DNA from: Rhabditoides inermis
Lineage: Eukaryota > Nematoda > Chromadorea > Rhabditida > Rhabditidae
DNA length: 64,000 bases
Assembly: GCA_963966185.1 (NCBI GenBank)
Contig: CAWZYM010000477.1
Coordinates: 12,501-76,500, forward strand
Direction: 5' to 3'
Of the stretch, positions 24,601-35,500 are shown piece by piece (position 1 is the stretch's first letter; each line of letters begins with the position of its first letter). The notes under the pieces were generated by a model. The model was given only the letters and a program-made list of their open reading frames with translations, made no database searches and was not told where the DNA came from. A program made the translations under genes and the position numbers.

Positions 24601-27429
24601 AATATTTCCGCAAACAAATATTTCCGCAAATTTTTGGGTAATATTTCCGCAAACTTTTAGGTAATTTTTCCGCAAAGTACTTTGCGCAATATTTCCGCAA
24701 ACTTTTGCGCAATATTTCCGCAAACTTTTGTGCAATATTTCCGCAAACTTTTGGGTAATATTTCCGCAAACTTTTGGGTAATTTTTCCGCAAAGTACTTT
24801 GCGCAATATTTCCGCAAACTTTTGCGCAATATGTCCGCAAACTTTTGGGTAATATTTACGCAAACTTTTGCGCAATTATTCCGCAAACTTTTGGGTAATA
24901 TTTCCGCAAACTTTTGGGTAATTTTTCCGCAAACTTTTGGGTAATTTTTCCGCAAAGTACTTTGCGCAATATTTCCGCAAACTTTTGCGCAATATGTCCG
25001 CAAACTTTTGGGTAATATTTACGCAAACTTTTGCGCAATTATTCCGCAAACTTTTGGGTAATATTTCCGCAAACTTTTGGGTAATTTTTCCGCAAAGTAC
25101 TTTGCGCAATATTTCCGCAAACTTTTGGGTAATATTTCCGCAAACTTTTGCGCAATATTTCCGCAAACTTTTGGGTAATATTTCCGCAAACTTTTGGGTA
25201 ATTTTTCCGCAAAGTACTTTGCGCAATATTTTCGCAAACTTTTGGGTAATATTTCCGCAAACTTTTGTGCAATATTTCCGCAAACTTTTGGGTAATTTTT
25301 CCGCAAACTTTTGGGTAATTTTTCCGCAAGGTACTTTGCGCAATATTTCCGCAAACTTTTGGGTAATATTTCCGCAAACTTTTGCGCAATATTTCCGCAA
25401 ACTTTTGGGTAATATTTCCGCAAACTTTTGGGTAATCTTTCCACAAAGTACTTTGCGCAATATTTCCGCAAACTTTTGCGCAATGTTTCCGCAAACTTTT
25501 GTGCAATCATTCCGCAAACTTTTGGGTAATATTTCCGCAAACTTTTGGGTAATTTTTCCGCAAAGTACTTTGCGCAATATTTCCGCAAACAAATATTTCC
25601 GCAAACTTTTGGGTAATATTTCCGCAAACTTTTGCGCAATATTTCCGCAAACTTTTGCGCAATATTTCCGCAAACTTTTGCGCAATTATTCCGCAAACTT
25701 TTGGGTAATTTTTCCGCAAAGTACTTTGCGCAATATTTCCGCAAACTTTTGGGTAATATTTCCGCAAACTTTTGCGCAATTATTCCGCAAACTTTTGGGT
25801 AATATTTCCGCAAACTTTTGGGTAATATTTCCGCAAACTTTTGGGTAATATTTCCGCAAACTTTTGGGTAATTTTTCCGCAAAGTACTTTGCGCAATATT
25901 TCCGCAAACTTTTGCGCAATATTTCCGCAAACTTTTGCGCAATATTTCCGCAAACTTTTGGGTAATATTTCCGCAAACTTTTGGGTAATATTTCCGCAAA
26001 CTTTTGGGTAATATTTCCGCAAACTTTTGGGTAATTTTTCCGCAAAGTACTTTGCGCAATATTTCCGCAAACTTTTGCGCAATATTTCCGCAAACTTTTG
26101 CGCAATATTTCCGCAAACTTTTGCGCAATATTTCCGCAAACTTTTGCGCAATATTTCCGCAAACTTTTGCGCAATATTTCCGCAAACTTTTGCGCAATAT
26201 TTCCGCAAACTTTTGGGTAATATTTCCGCAAACTTTTGCGCAATTATTCCGCAAACTTTTGGGTAATTTTTCCGCAAAGTACTTTGCGCAATATTTCCGC
26301 AAACTTTTGGGTAATATTTCCGCAAACTTTTGGGTAATTTTTCCACAAAGTACTTTGCGCAATATTTCCGCAAACTTTTGCGCAATATTTCCGCAAACTT
26401 TTGTGCAATAATTCCGCAAACTTTTGGGTAATATTTCCGCAAACTTTTGGGTAATTTTTCCGCAAAGTACTTTGCGCAATATTTCCGCAAACAAATATTT
26501 CCGCAAACTTTTGGGTAATATTTCCGCAAACTTTTAGGTAATTTTTCCGCAAAGTACTTTGCGCAATATTTCCGCAAACTTTTGCGCAATATTTCCGCAA
26601 ACTTTTGTGCAATATTTCCGCAAACTTTTGGGTAATATTTCCGCAAACTTTTGGGTAATTTTTCCGCAAAGTACTTTGCGCAATATTTCCGCAAACTTTT
26701 GCGCAATATGTCCGCAAACTTTTGGGTAATATTTACGCAAACTTTTGCGCAATTATTCCGCAAACTTTTGGGTAATATTTCCGCAAACTTTTGGGTAATT
26801 TTTCCGCAAACTTTTGGGTAATTTTTCCGCAAAGTACTTTGCGCAATATTTCCGCAAACTTTTGCGAAAAATGTCCGCAAACTTTTGGGTAATATTTACG
26901 CAAACTTTTGCGCAATTATTCCGCAAACTTTTGGGTAATATTTCCGCAAACTTTTGGGTAATTTTTCCGCAAAGTACTTTGCGCAATATTTCCGCAAACT
27001 TTTGGGTAATATTTCCGCAAACTTTTGCGCAATATTTCCGCAAACTTTTGGGTAATATTTCCGCAAACTTTTGGGTAATATTTCCGCAAACTTTTGGGTA
27101 ATTTTTCCGCAAAGTACTTTGCGCAATATTTTCGCAAACTTTTGGGTAATATTTCCGCAAACTTTTGTGCAATATTTCCGCAAACTTTTGGGTAATTTTT
27201 CCGCAAACTTTTGGGTAATTTTTCCGCAAGGTACTTTGCGCAATATTTCCGCAAACTTTTGGGTAATATTTCCGCAAACTTTTGCGCAATATTTCCGCAA
27301 ACTTTTGGGTAATATTTCCGCAAACTTTTGGGTAATATTTCCGCAAACTTTTGGGTAATCTTTCCACAAAGTACTTTGCGCAATATTTCCGCAAACTTTT
27401 GCGCAATATTTCCGCAAACTTTTGTGCAA

Positions 27430-29861
27430 TCATTCCGCAAACTTTTGGGTAATTTTTCCGCAAAGTACTTTGCGCAATATTTCCGCAAACAAATATTTCC
27501 GCAAACTTTTGGGTAATATTTCCGCAAACTTTTGGGTAATTTTTCCGCAAAGTACTTTGCGCAATATTTCCGCAAACTTTTGCGCAGTATTTCCGCAAAC
27601 TTTTGTGCAATATTTCCGCAAATTTTTGGGTAATATTTCCGCAAACTTTTGGGTAATTTTTCCGCAAAGTACTTTGCTCAATATTTCCGCAAACTTTTGC
27701 GCAATATGTCCGCAAACTTTTGGGTAACATTTACGCAAACTTTTGCGCAATTATTCCGCAAACTTTTGGGTAATATTTCCGCAAACTTTTGGGTAATTTT
27801 TCCGCAAACTTTTGGGTAATTTTTCCGCAAAGTACTTTGCGCAATATTTCCGCAAACTTTTGCGCAATATGTCCGCAAACTTTTGGGTAATATTTACGCA
27901 AACTTTTGCGCAATTATTCCGCAAACTTTTGGGTAATATTTCCGCAAACTTTTGGGTAATATTTCCGCAAAGTACTTTGCGCAATATTTCCGCAAACTTC
28001 TGCGCAATGTTTCCGCAAACTTTTGGGTAATATTTACGCAAACTTTTGCGCAATTATTCCGCAAACTTTTGTGCAATATTTCCGCAAACTTTTGGGTAAT
28101 TTTTCCGCAAACTTTTGGGTAATTTTTCCGCAAGGTACTTTGCGCAATATTTCCGCAAACTTTTGGGTAATATTTCCGCAAACTTTTGCGCAATATTTCC
28201 GCAAACTTTTGGGTAATATTTCCGCAAACTTTTGGGTAATCTTTCCACAAAGTACTTTGCGCAATATTTCCGCAAACTTTTGCGCAATATTTCCGCAAAC
28301 TTTTGTGCAATCGTTCCGCAAACTTTTGGGTAATATTTCCGCAAACTTTTGGGTAATTTTTCCGCAAAGTACTTTGCGCAATATTTCCGCAAACAAATAT
28401 TTCCGCAAACTTTTGGGTAATATTTCCGCAAACTTTTGGGTAATTTTTCCGCAAAGTACTTTGCGCAATATTTCCGCAAACTTTTGCGCAGTATTTCCGC
28501 AAACTTTTGTGCAATATTTCCGCAAACTTTTGGGTAATATTTCCGCAAACTTTTGGGTAATTTTTCCGCAAAGTACTTTGCTCAATATTTCCGCAAACTT
28601 TTGCGCAATATGTCCGCAAACTTTTGGGTAACATTTACGCAAACTTTTGCGCAATTATTCCGCAAACTTTTGGGTAATATTTCCGCAAACTTTTGGGTAA
28701 TTTTTCCGCAAACTTTTGGGTAATTTTTCCGCAAAGTACTTTGCGCAATATTTCCGCAAACTTTTGCGCAATATGTCCGCAAACTTTTGGGTAATATTTA
28801 CGCAAACTTTTGCGCAATTATTCCGCAAACTTTTGGGTAATATTTCCGCAAACTTTTGGGTAATATTTCCGCAAAGTACTTTGCGCAATATTTCCGCAAA
28901 CTTCTGCGCAATGTTTCCGCAAACTTTTGGGTAATATTTACGCAAACTTTTGCGCAATTATTCCGCAAACTTTTGTGCAATATTTCCGCAAACTTTTGGG
29001 TAATTTTTCCGCAAACTTTTGGGTAATTTTTCCGCAAGGTACTTTGCGCAATATTTCCGCAAACTTTTGGGTAATATTTCCGCAAACTTTTGCGCAATAT
29101 TTCCGCAAACTTTTGGGTAATATTTCCGCAAACTTTTGGGTAATCTTTCCACAAAGTACTTTGCGCAATATTTCCGCAAACTTTTGCGCAATATTTCCGC
29201 AAACTTTTGTGCAATCGTTCCGCAAACTTTTGGGTAATATTTCCGCAAACTTTTGGGTAATTTTTCCGCAAAGTACTTTGCGCAATATTTCCGCAAACAA
29301 ATATTTCCGCAAACTTTTGGGTAATATTTCCGCAAACTTTTGGGTAATTTTTCCGCAAAGTACTTTGCGCAATATTTCCGCAAACTTTTGCGCAGTATTT
29401 CCGCAAACTTTTGTGCAATATTTCCGCAAACTTTTGGGTAATGTTTCCGCAAACTTTTGGGTAATTTTTCCGCAAAGTACTTTGCTCAATATTTCCGCAA
29501 ACTTTTGCGCAATATGTCCGCAAACTTTTGGGTAACATTTACGCAAACTTTTGCGCAATTATTCCGCAAACTTTTGGGTAATATTTCCGCAAACTTTTGG
29601 GTAATTTTTCCGCAAACTTTTGGGTAATTTTTCCGCAAAGTACTTTGCGCAATATTTCCGCAAACTTTTGCGCAATATGTCCGCAAACTTTTGGGTAATA
29701 TTTACGCAAACTTTTGCGCAATTATTCCGCAAACTTTTTGGTAATATTTCCGCAAACTTTTGGGTAATTTTTCCGCAAAGTACTTTGCGCAATATTTCCG
29801 CAAACTTCTGCGCAATGTTTCCGCAAACTTTTGGGTAATATTTACGCAAACTTTTGCGCAA
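27430..29861 (-). repeat. 904-bp higher-order repeat of satellite B
   Basis: Features at 27731, 28635 and 29539 recur exactly 904 bp apart, with near identity by eye over two full units and part of a third. The unit contains a distinctive 'ccgcaaacaaatatttccgc' junction and a 'tactttgctcaat' variant. This indicates recent amplification of a block of about 38 monomers. Confidence 0.8.
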
Positions 29862-31283
29862 TTATTCCGCAAACTTTTGGGTAATTTTTCCGCAAAGTAC
29901 TTTGCGCAATATTTTCGCAAACTTTTGGGTAATATTTCCGCAAACTTTTGTGCAATATTTCCGCAAACTTTTGGGTAATTTTTCCGCAAAGTACTTTGCG
30001 CAATATTTCCGCAAACTATTGGGTAATATTTCCGCAAACTTTTGTGCAATATTTCCGCAAACTTTTGGGTAATATTTCCGCAAACTTTTGGGTAATTTTT
30101 CCGCAAAGTACTTTGCGCAATATTTCCGCAAACTTTTGCGCAATATTTCCGCAAACGTTTGGGTAATATTTCCGCAAACTTTTGGGTAATATTTCCGCAA
30201 ACTTTTGTGCAATATTTCCGCAAACTTTTGCGCAATATTTCCGCAAACTTTTGGGTAATATTTCCGCACACTTTTGCGCAATTATTCCGCAAACTTTCGG
30301 GTAATATTTCCGCAACGTTTTGCGCAATATTTCCGCAAACTTTTGGGTAATATTTCCGCAAACTTTTGCGCAATATTTCCGCAAACTTTTGCGCAATATT
30401 TCCGCAAAATACTTTGCGCAATATTTCCGCAAACTTTTGCGCAATATTTCCGCAAACTTTTGGGTAATAATTCCGCAAAATACTTTGCGCAAAATTTCCG
30501 CAAACTTTTGCGCAATTATTCCGCAAACTTTTGGGTAATATTTCCGCAAAGTACTTCGCGCAAAATTTCCGCAAACTTTTGCGCAATAGTTCCGCAAACT
30601 TTTGCGCAATTATTCCGCAAACTTTTGGGTAATTTTTCCGCAAAGTACTTTGCGCAAATTTCCGCAAACTTTTGGGTAAAATTTCCGCAGACTTTTGGGT
30701 AATATTTACGCAAACTTTTGCGCAATTATTCCGCAAACTTTTGGGTAATTTTTCCGCAAAGTACTTTGCGCAAAATTTCCGCAAACGTTTGGGTAATATT
30801 TCCGCAAACTTTTGCGCAATATTTCCGCAAACTTTTGCGCAATATTTGAGCAAACTTTTGCGCAATATTTCCGCAAAGTACTTTGCGCAATATTTCCGCA
30901 AAGTACTTTGCGCAATATTTCCGCAAACTTTTGCGCAATATTTCCGCAAACTTTTGCGCAATATTTCCGCAAACTTTTGCGCAATATTTCCGCAAACTTT
31001 TGAGTAATATTTCCGCAAAGTATTTTGCGCAATATTTCCGCAAACTTTTGCGCAATATTTCCGCAAAGTACTTGCGCAATATTTCCGCAAACTTTTGCGC
31101 AATATTTCCGCAAAGTACTTTGCGCAATATTTCCGCAAACTTTTGCGCAATATTTCCGCAAACTTTTGCGCAATATTTCCGCAAACTTTTGCGCAATATT
31201 TGAGCAAACTTTTGCGCAATATTTCCGCAAAGTACTTTGCGCAATATTTCCGCAAACTTTTGCGCAATATTTCCGCAAACTTG

Positions 31284-31838
31284 ATGAGTGTGGCGAGATG
31301 TGAGTGTCTCGCAATCAGGATAGGTGTTCTGGCGGAGTGACTGTGATCGGACTGTTTCAGGCGACCGCCGCATCGGACGACACCATGCTGGTCGACAACG
31401 AGGCCGAGTTCAACAAGGGACGGGTGAGTCAAATCCACATGTTTACGTTGATGAATTATATGTATCAGAGTATCAGTGACATCGTGAATGGGCGCGATGT
31501 AGTCAACCCTCGTTGTGATTTTTCGCGATCTCGTTGCACGCGTACATAACTTGATGAAAGTAGCGATGTACTGTATGTGCCTTCGATAGCGGTGTAGTGT
31601 TGAGAATCGATCAGGTTGTAGGCACTTGGTAAAATGTTCGTCCCAGTCCGCTGTGGATTGTACTGTATTGATTATTGTCTGTTCAGAGCCAAGCGCGTCG
31701 GCATCGTCTGGCAGCGAGGGCGTCGGCTCGGACAGGGAGAGCAGCACCGGAGTGTTCCAGGTATGGGATGGTTGTTGGAGGAATGGGGGACCATGCCACC
31801 ATTGCGCGTTGTTTTGTAATTCTCTTCCTGATTCTCCT
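31284..31838 (-). pseudogene. BEL/Pao pol fragment (RNase H end to integrase N-terminus), left inverted copy
   Basis: Minus-strand coding remnant matching 45848-46402 on the plus strand. It covers the linker after RNase H and the start of the integrase, ending just after the residues HSHLATLI, where the integrase zinc-binding segment should begin. There it passes without a stop into satellite-encoded amino acids. At 31834-31838 (ctcct) it is interrupted by the LTR element; the rest of the same pol copy resumes at 40304. Confidence 0.85.
31834..31838. other. 5-bp target site duplication, left
   Basis: ctcct precedes the element end; the same five bases follow it at 40304-40308. The uninterrupted pol copy (around 45843-45852 on the other strand) has the sequence only once. 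Five base pairs is the usual duplication for BEL/Pao integration. Confidence 0.9.
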
Positions 31839-32200
31839 TGTGCGATCCGGCGAATCAGTGGATTTAAACACGACACAAGATGATCCTAATTCCTGCCAGT
31901 CCACCCTGGCTGGCACGACAGTGCAACACCCGTACGTACCACAACAGCCTATCTCCCTCCCTCACCCCCTTCACTCCAACCACCATTAGGTCTTATCACA
32001 TTCCCGAAATGTCCACACTACTCAAATACACGATACACGAATATGAGCACCAATCACTTTTATTAACACGGTGGGCTGGGGGGCGAGAGAGGATGAGAGA
32101 GAGTCACTCTCCTCGGGGGAGGAGGGAGCAAGACTCCTGTCCTGTCCAGAGAGTGACGGGGGCGGGGCCGCGCGCCATCGCGGTTCCAATGACCGCGACA
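31839..32200 (-). mobile_element. 3' LTR of BEL/Pao env-bearing element
   Basis: A 362-bp LTR, minus-strand sense. In element orientation it begins TGTCGCGGTCATTGG and ends GCCGGATCGCACA. It differs from the 5' LTR at four positions by eye (two near 31852, two near 31965), so the insertion is young. A poly(A) signal AATAAA lies on the minus strand at 32064-32059. The region just inside the element has only a short purine run (GCGGGAG), a weak polypurine tract. Confidence 0.93.
32059..32064 (-). promoter_or_regulatory. Poly(A) signal in 3' LTR
   Basis: AATAAA on the minus strand, within the sequence gttAATAAAagtg, about 220 bp before the end of the LTR in element orientation. The same motif is in the 5' LTR. 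Confidence 0.6.
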
Positions 32201-32565
32201 CTCCCGCGGCGGCAGATGAAGCCGGCGGCCAGCGGGGTGGACAGGAACAGGAAGACGCGGAGAACATCGGAGCGGACGGGCGACGGCGAATCCTCGGACG
32301 GCAGCTGCTGGGCGACTCCTGGGTGGGCGGGTGACTCCAAAGATCTGCTTCTCCGGGATTCCTCGATGAGTGATGTCGGCTCCTCGTCTCGCTGTCTCCG
32401 CGCATCCTTCTTCACGTCATTGTCTATTCTCTCTACATCTTTTCTCCTCTCGCTTTTGAGCCAACGCAGATGGTATCATGATAATCGGTGGAGTCGGGTG
32501 GCACAAAGACATTATGAGATAAACATACCGTCTTCCTTGCATCGACACATGTCTCGCACCATTCC

Positions 32566-32957
32566 ATGTCGATTCGCGGACTCGTGTGGTTCATTCTGTG
32601 TCTCACCCTGGCTTTCTGCGAAGGAATTCAGCTAATTCAAATGCTCAACTGTCCCACTTGCGACGTCCAGACCGATATCTGCGTGGCCTTCCACCAGTGA
32701 GGAAATCATTACATATTATCACCATAGTGCGTATTTACATGTCTCTCTCTATCAGGTATCCGCGCTACTATGACTGCGTGCGTCTCGATGCTATTCCGTG
32801 CTGGCTGTGGGAGGCGTTGTACGCTCAGCGGGATGATGACCACTGTATCTCTCATCTTCCCATCGATTCGCCTTCGATGGGATCCTCCGCCGCCGCCGGC
32901 ATCGCGTCTGCACGCTTTATGGTGTCTGCTGTTGCACTTGTCGCGCTGATCCTTTGA
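32566..32957 (+). CDS. Two-exon small secreted or GPI-anchored cysteine-rich protein, antisense inside the LTR element
   Basis: Exon 1 is 32566-32696, intron 32697-32755 (59 bp, gtgagg...tatcag), exon 2 is 32756-32957; the splice joins the frame exactly and gives 110 residues. The product starts with a clear signal peptide (MSIRGLVWFILCLTLAFCEG), then has six cysteines (NCPTC, DIC, YDC, IPC, DHC) in about 55 residues, then SSAAAG followed by a hydrophobic tail ending VALVALIL, the layout of a GPI-anchor signal. An AATAAA follows 46 bp after the stop (33004). Six cysteines after an LxCPxC start recall small Ly6-like proteins, but the family is not certain. It lies between env and the 3' LTR on the opposite strand. 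Unspliced reading shows only part of it, so it is easy to miss. It may be a captured host gene or an accessory gene of the element. Confidence 0.72.
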
Positions 32958-33003
32958 TCGAGAGAGAGAGGTGCGGTGCTATATTGGTCTGATTCTGTTG
33001 CGA

Positions 33004-33009
33004 AATAAA
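33004..33009 (+). promoter_or_regulatory. Poly(A) signal of the antisense gene
   Basis: AATAAA 46 bp downstream of the stop codon at 32955-32957, on the same strand. It falls in the short gap before the (opposite-strand) env stop at 33095. Confidence 0.55.
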
Positions 33010-33094
33010 TGACTGTTTACAGATCTGTTGGATTTTACGATAGATATGATACTGCGAAAGAATGGGGTGCAAATGAGTAAATGCGAAAATAATC

Positions 33095-35429
33095 TCAAAT
33101 GCATGCAATAGCACAAGGGATTACAACCTTGATTAGAAGATAGACTATTCCAACAAGCATTGCCACGCTGCCTATGATTTTAGGCAGGTTGCTCATAAAG
33201 GCTAGAAATGACATAGCGAAACTGGGAGCTTCGAAGGTGTTCGTGCGAACAACCTCTCCCTCGACGGTCCCTCCGAGAATGCTGGAAATCTCGTCTGCAC
33301 CACTGTAGTGCAGAATGCCGTCTAGCTGAATCGCCGTTCTTTTTCCTCCGCAGCGCATCGTGCAGGAGAATTTCGCTTCCGGCCTGTCCGTCTTGAAACG
33401 GATTGTTGTTCACCGTACCACTGGGTGCACACGTGAGTGTGTCTGTCAACTCATTGTTACACACCAGCTGAGCGGAGGTGGCTCTGTCGCTGTCAGACGC
33501 GCATGTCAGACTGGCGGACGCTCCACTGACACATGAGTAGCAACCAGCAATGTGGCTGTACGACACTAGAGAGCACTTAGAGACAGAGTGATCTACTCCC
33601 GTCTTCAGATCCTTTTCCAGGTTTAGCTGCAGGTGGATGTTATTGTGCAGCGTTTTGAACACTGGCAGGTTGCCATCTTTTGAGGGCAATATCTCGAAAT
33701 GCCGTCCAATAAGTGGCAGCCTGTTCTCTTCTGCTTCTACTAGGTCTGAGTAGTCTACTGGTTTGTCACACTCGCACACTGCGACGTCTTCTGCTGGGCT
33801 GCACCTGCACGTCTCTCGATACGCGCACTTGCCTTGATGATCACAAATCAGAAGCGGGGGTGGCAGGTTGGTTCGAATTAGAGCCAGCTTGTTCTGGAAT
33901 GCGACAAACGACTTTGTCATGTAGCGAATCGGCTCGGTTGTCGCATCGATAAGCGTCAGGTTGCTTCTCTCAAATCGGATCGTTCCTCCGTTGTCGATGA
34001 CAATTTGACGTTTCGTCTTGTTTCCAGCTCTAGAGATTTCGACTGTCAACACCGCCTGCCTGTCATAGTTCTCGCACTCGAATAGTCGCACTCGATCCGG
34101 AATCGTGGGCACGACGTAGTTTCTCACGAACAAACATCCAGGCGTGGGGAGCAGGCAGCCGCACTGCAGGAAGCCGCAGCTTTCCATGCACAGAGATGCC
34201 CCGGCGTGTCCTGCCGCCATGGTGAGCTCGGGGATGACAGTGCTGGTGTTGACTGCTGCGCATTTCTGTGCAGTGCAGAGGGAATTGCCTGCGCATCGCT
34301 TGACGCTCGCGTTGTGCAGAGACACGTTCTTTGTGTACATAATCGCTCCCGGCACGCACTTGTGTGATAGGTATTCCAATTTGAAGGACAACTTTTCCGT
34401 CTCTGATCCCTCTCCTCCCACATGCAGACAAATCTTCCGCACTGTTGGCGTGAACATCAGTTCCACTGTCTTCTTGATAGTACACTTGTTCCATGAGCAC
34501 TGCTCCTCGCTGTGCGAGATGGGCACGCTCACATCACACGCGCTCGCCGCTGACATGATCGCGAATACGGTGGCTATGAGTAGTGCGCGTCTCGCAGGTG
34601 TTCTCGTTCGAGTCAGCCACTCTCCCATTTCGAGTTCTGCTGCGCGGTCGGGATCTCTCCTCACTGACCCGAGGACCCTCCGGCCAAACGAGGTCCCGCC
34701 CCTTCCTGTCAATGCGCTTATCTGATCATTTTTTCGCCTCTTCTCGCACCATTTACGGTGCGGGCAGCAGACGCACCAGTATGCGGCCGACATGATAAGA
34801 CCAATGATTGTGGAGATGTATATCACAAATAGTCGAACTCCGCAGTGGGGATTAATCAGCACGTGGGCGAGGCACGTTGTACATGCCGCTGTCTTACAGT
34901 AATCTTTCGGCGGGCATGTGGTGGATACGATCTGAATCCGGGATTCCTCCGTCCGTCTCCACTTCACAGCGTGCTCGACAGTCAGTATGCTCACTGGAAT
35001 CACCACCTCCGTGGCGTTTCCTGATTGCAGACCATGCAGACAGTAGTGCTCGCTGCAGACATCATATGTTCCAGCCGGATTCTTATCGTATAGAGTCACA
35101 CCGGTTTCCGTACATACAATCACCGTGTCATTTCCGGAAGGGATCACGTGTGATTCGTCTGTCTCCCATGCATCATGCGACTCGATGAAATCAGCGTGCG
35201 AGTCTGGAAGATCTGCGACCTTGTTCGAATCTCGCCAGTAAATCCCGTCTTCACGCATTGATCGATCATAAATCTGTTGGCCTCTCATCAGTCCGGCCAT
35301 GAATGCTCTCTGGCTCCTCAGGTCCCCATCCATCCAGTCATCGAACGTTGAGTTCGCGACAGGCTCAGGCGGATTGGTGGTGGTGGGAGGGGAACGCGTA
35401 GGTGAAGCAAGAGTAGTAGCTGGGCTCAT
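33095..35429 (-). CDS. Env-like glycoprotein, phlebovirus Gn/Gc type, with a frame change near the C-terminus
   Basis: The main frame gives 749 residues (35429-33180). Residues about 200-222 form a membrane segment (VRLFVIYISTIIGLIM), and about 277-296 a second hydrophobic stretch (ARRALLIATVFAIMSAASAC) that would act as the internal signal for a second ectodomain. The order glycoprotein-membrane segment-signal-glycoprotein is that of phlebovirus Gn/Gc precursors. A cysteine-dense block at about 375-435 with CGFLQCGC...PGCLF resembles the phlebovirus Gc (class II fusion protein) signature known in nematode BEL elements. Near 33360-33390 the frame changes: the natural C-terminus, including an anchor (IIGSVAMLVGIVYLLIKVV), lies in another frame ending at 33095. 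The main frame therefore lacks the anchor. It has no N-terminal signal of its own; one lies in the upstream gene. Confidence 0.85.
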
Positions 35430-35500
35430 AATAGTCGTTTTTGGACTAGATGCCAGTCTGGGTGTGTATGCAGTGGGTGTGAATGGGGGGGGCGGTGGTT
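35430..35500 (-). other. Gag-pol/env junction with a C8 run
   Basis: A run of eight G on the plus strand (35487-35494) lies in the tail of the upstream frame. The env frame has no stop from this run down to its first ATG at 35429, and it is offset by one base from the upstream frame. So the signal peptide in the upstream frame and the env body could be linked by a one-base slip or frameshift at the run; alternatively env is made from a spliced message. Confidence 0.6.

Larger units (their letters stand above)
18602..31283 (-). repeat. Satellite family B, main left array (12.7 kb)
   Basis: Minus-sense monomers ttccgcaaacttttgcgcaat, ttccgcaaacttttgggtaat and ttccgcaaagtactttgcgcaat, commonly ordered as a 94-bp four-monomer unit. 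Longer duplications are layered on top: about 18.85-19.59 kb recurs at +3,513 bp, 24.3-25.0 kb recurs at +1,877 bp, and 27.7-29.9 kb is built of 904-bp units. No gene lies inside. It stops at 31283, within one base of where the mirrored array begins at 46403. Confidence 0.95.

Noticed and set aside
31880..32635. 251-residue plus-strand frame over the 3' LTR
   Set aside because: Arg/Ser-rich translation of LTR and GC-rich spacer. The spliced gene at 32566-32957 uses a different frame and has better support.
34144..34725. Plus-strand frames opposite env (also 36005-36721, 37484-37957)
   Set aside because: Shadows of env and gag coding sequence; no independent evidence.
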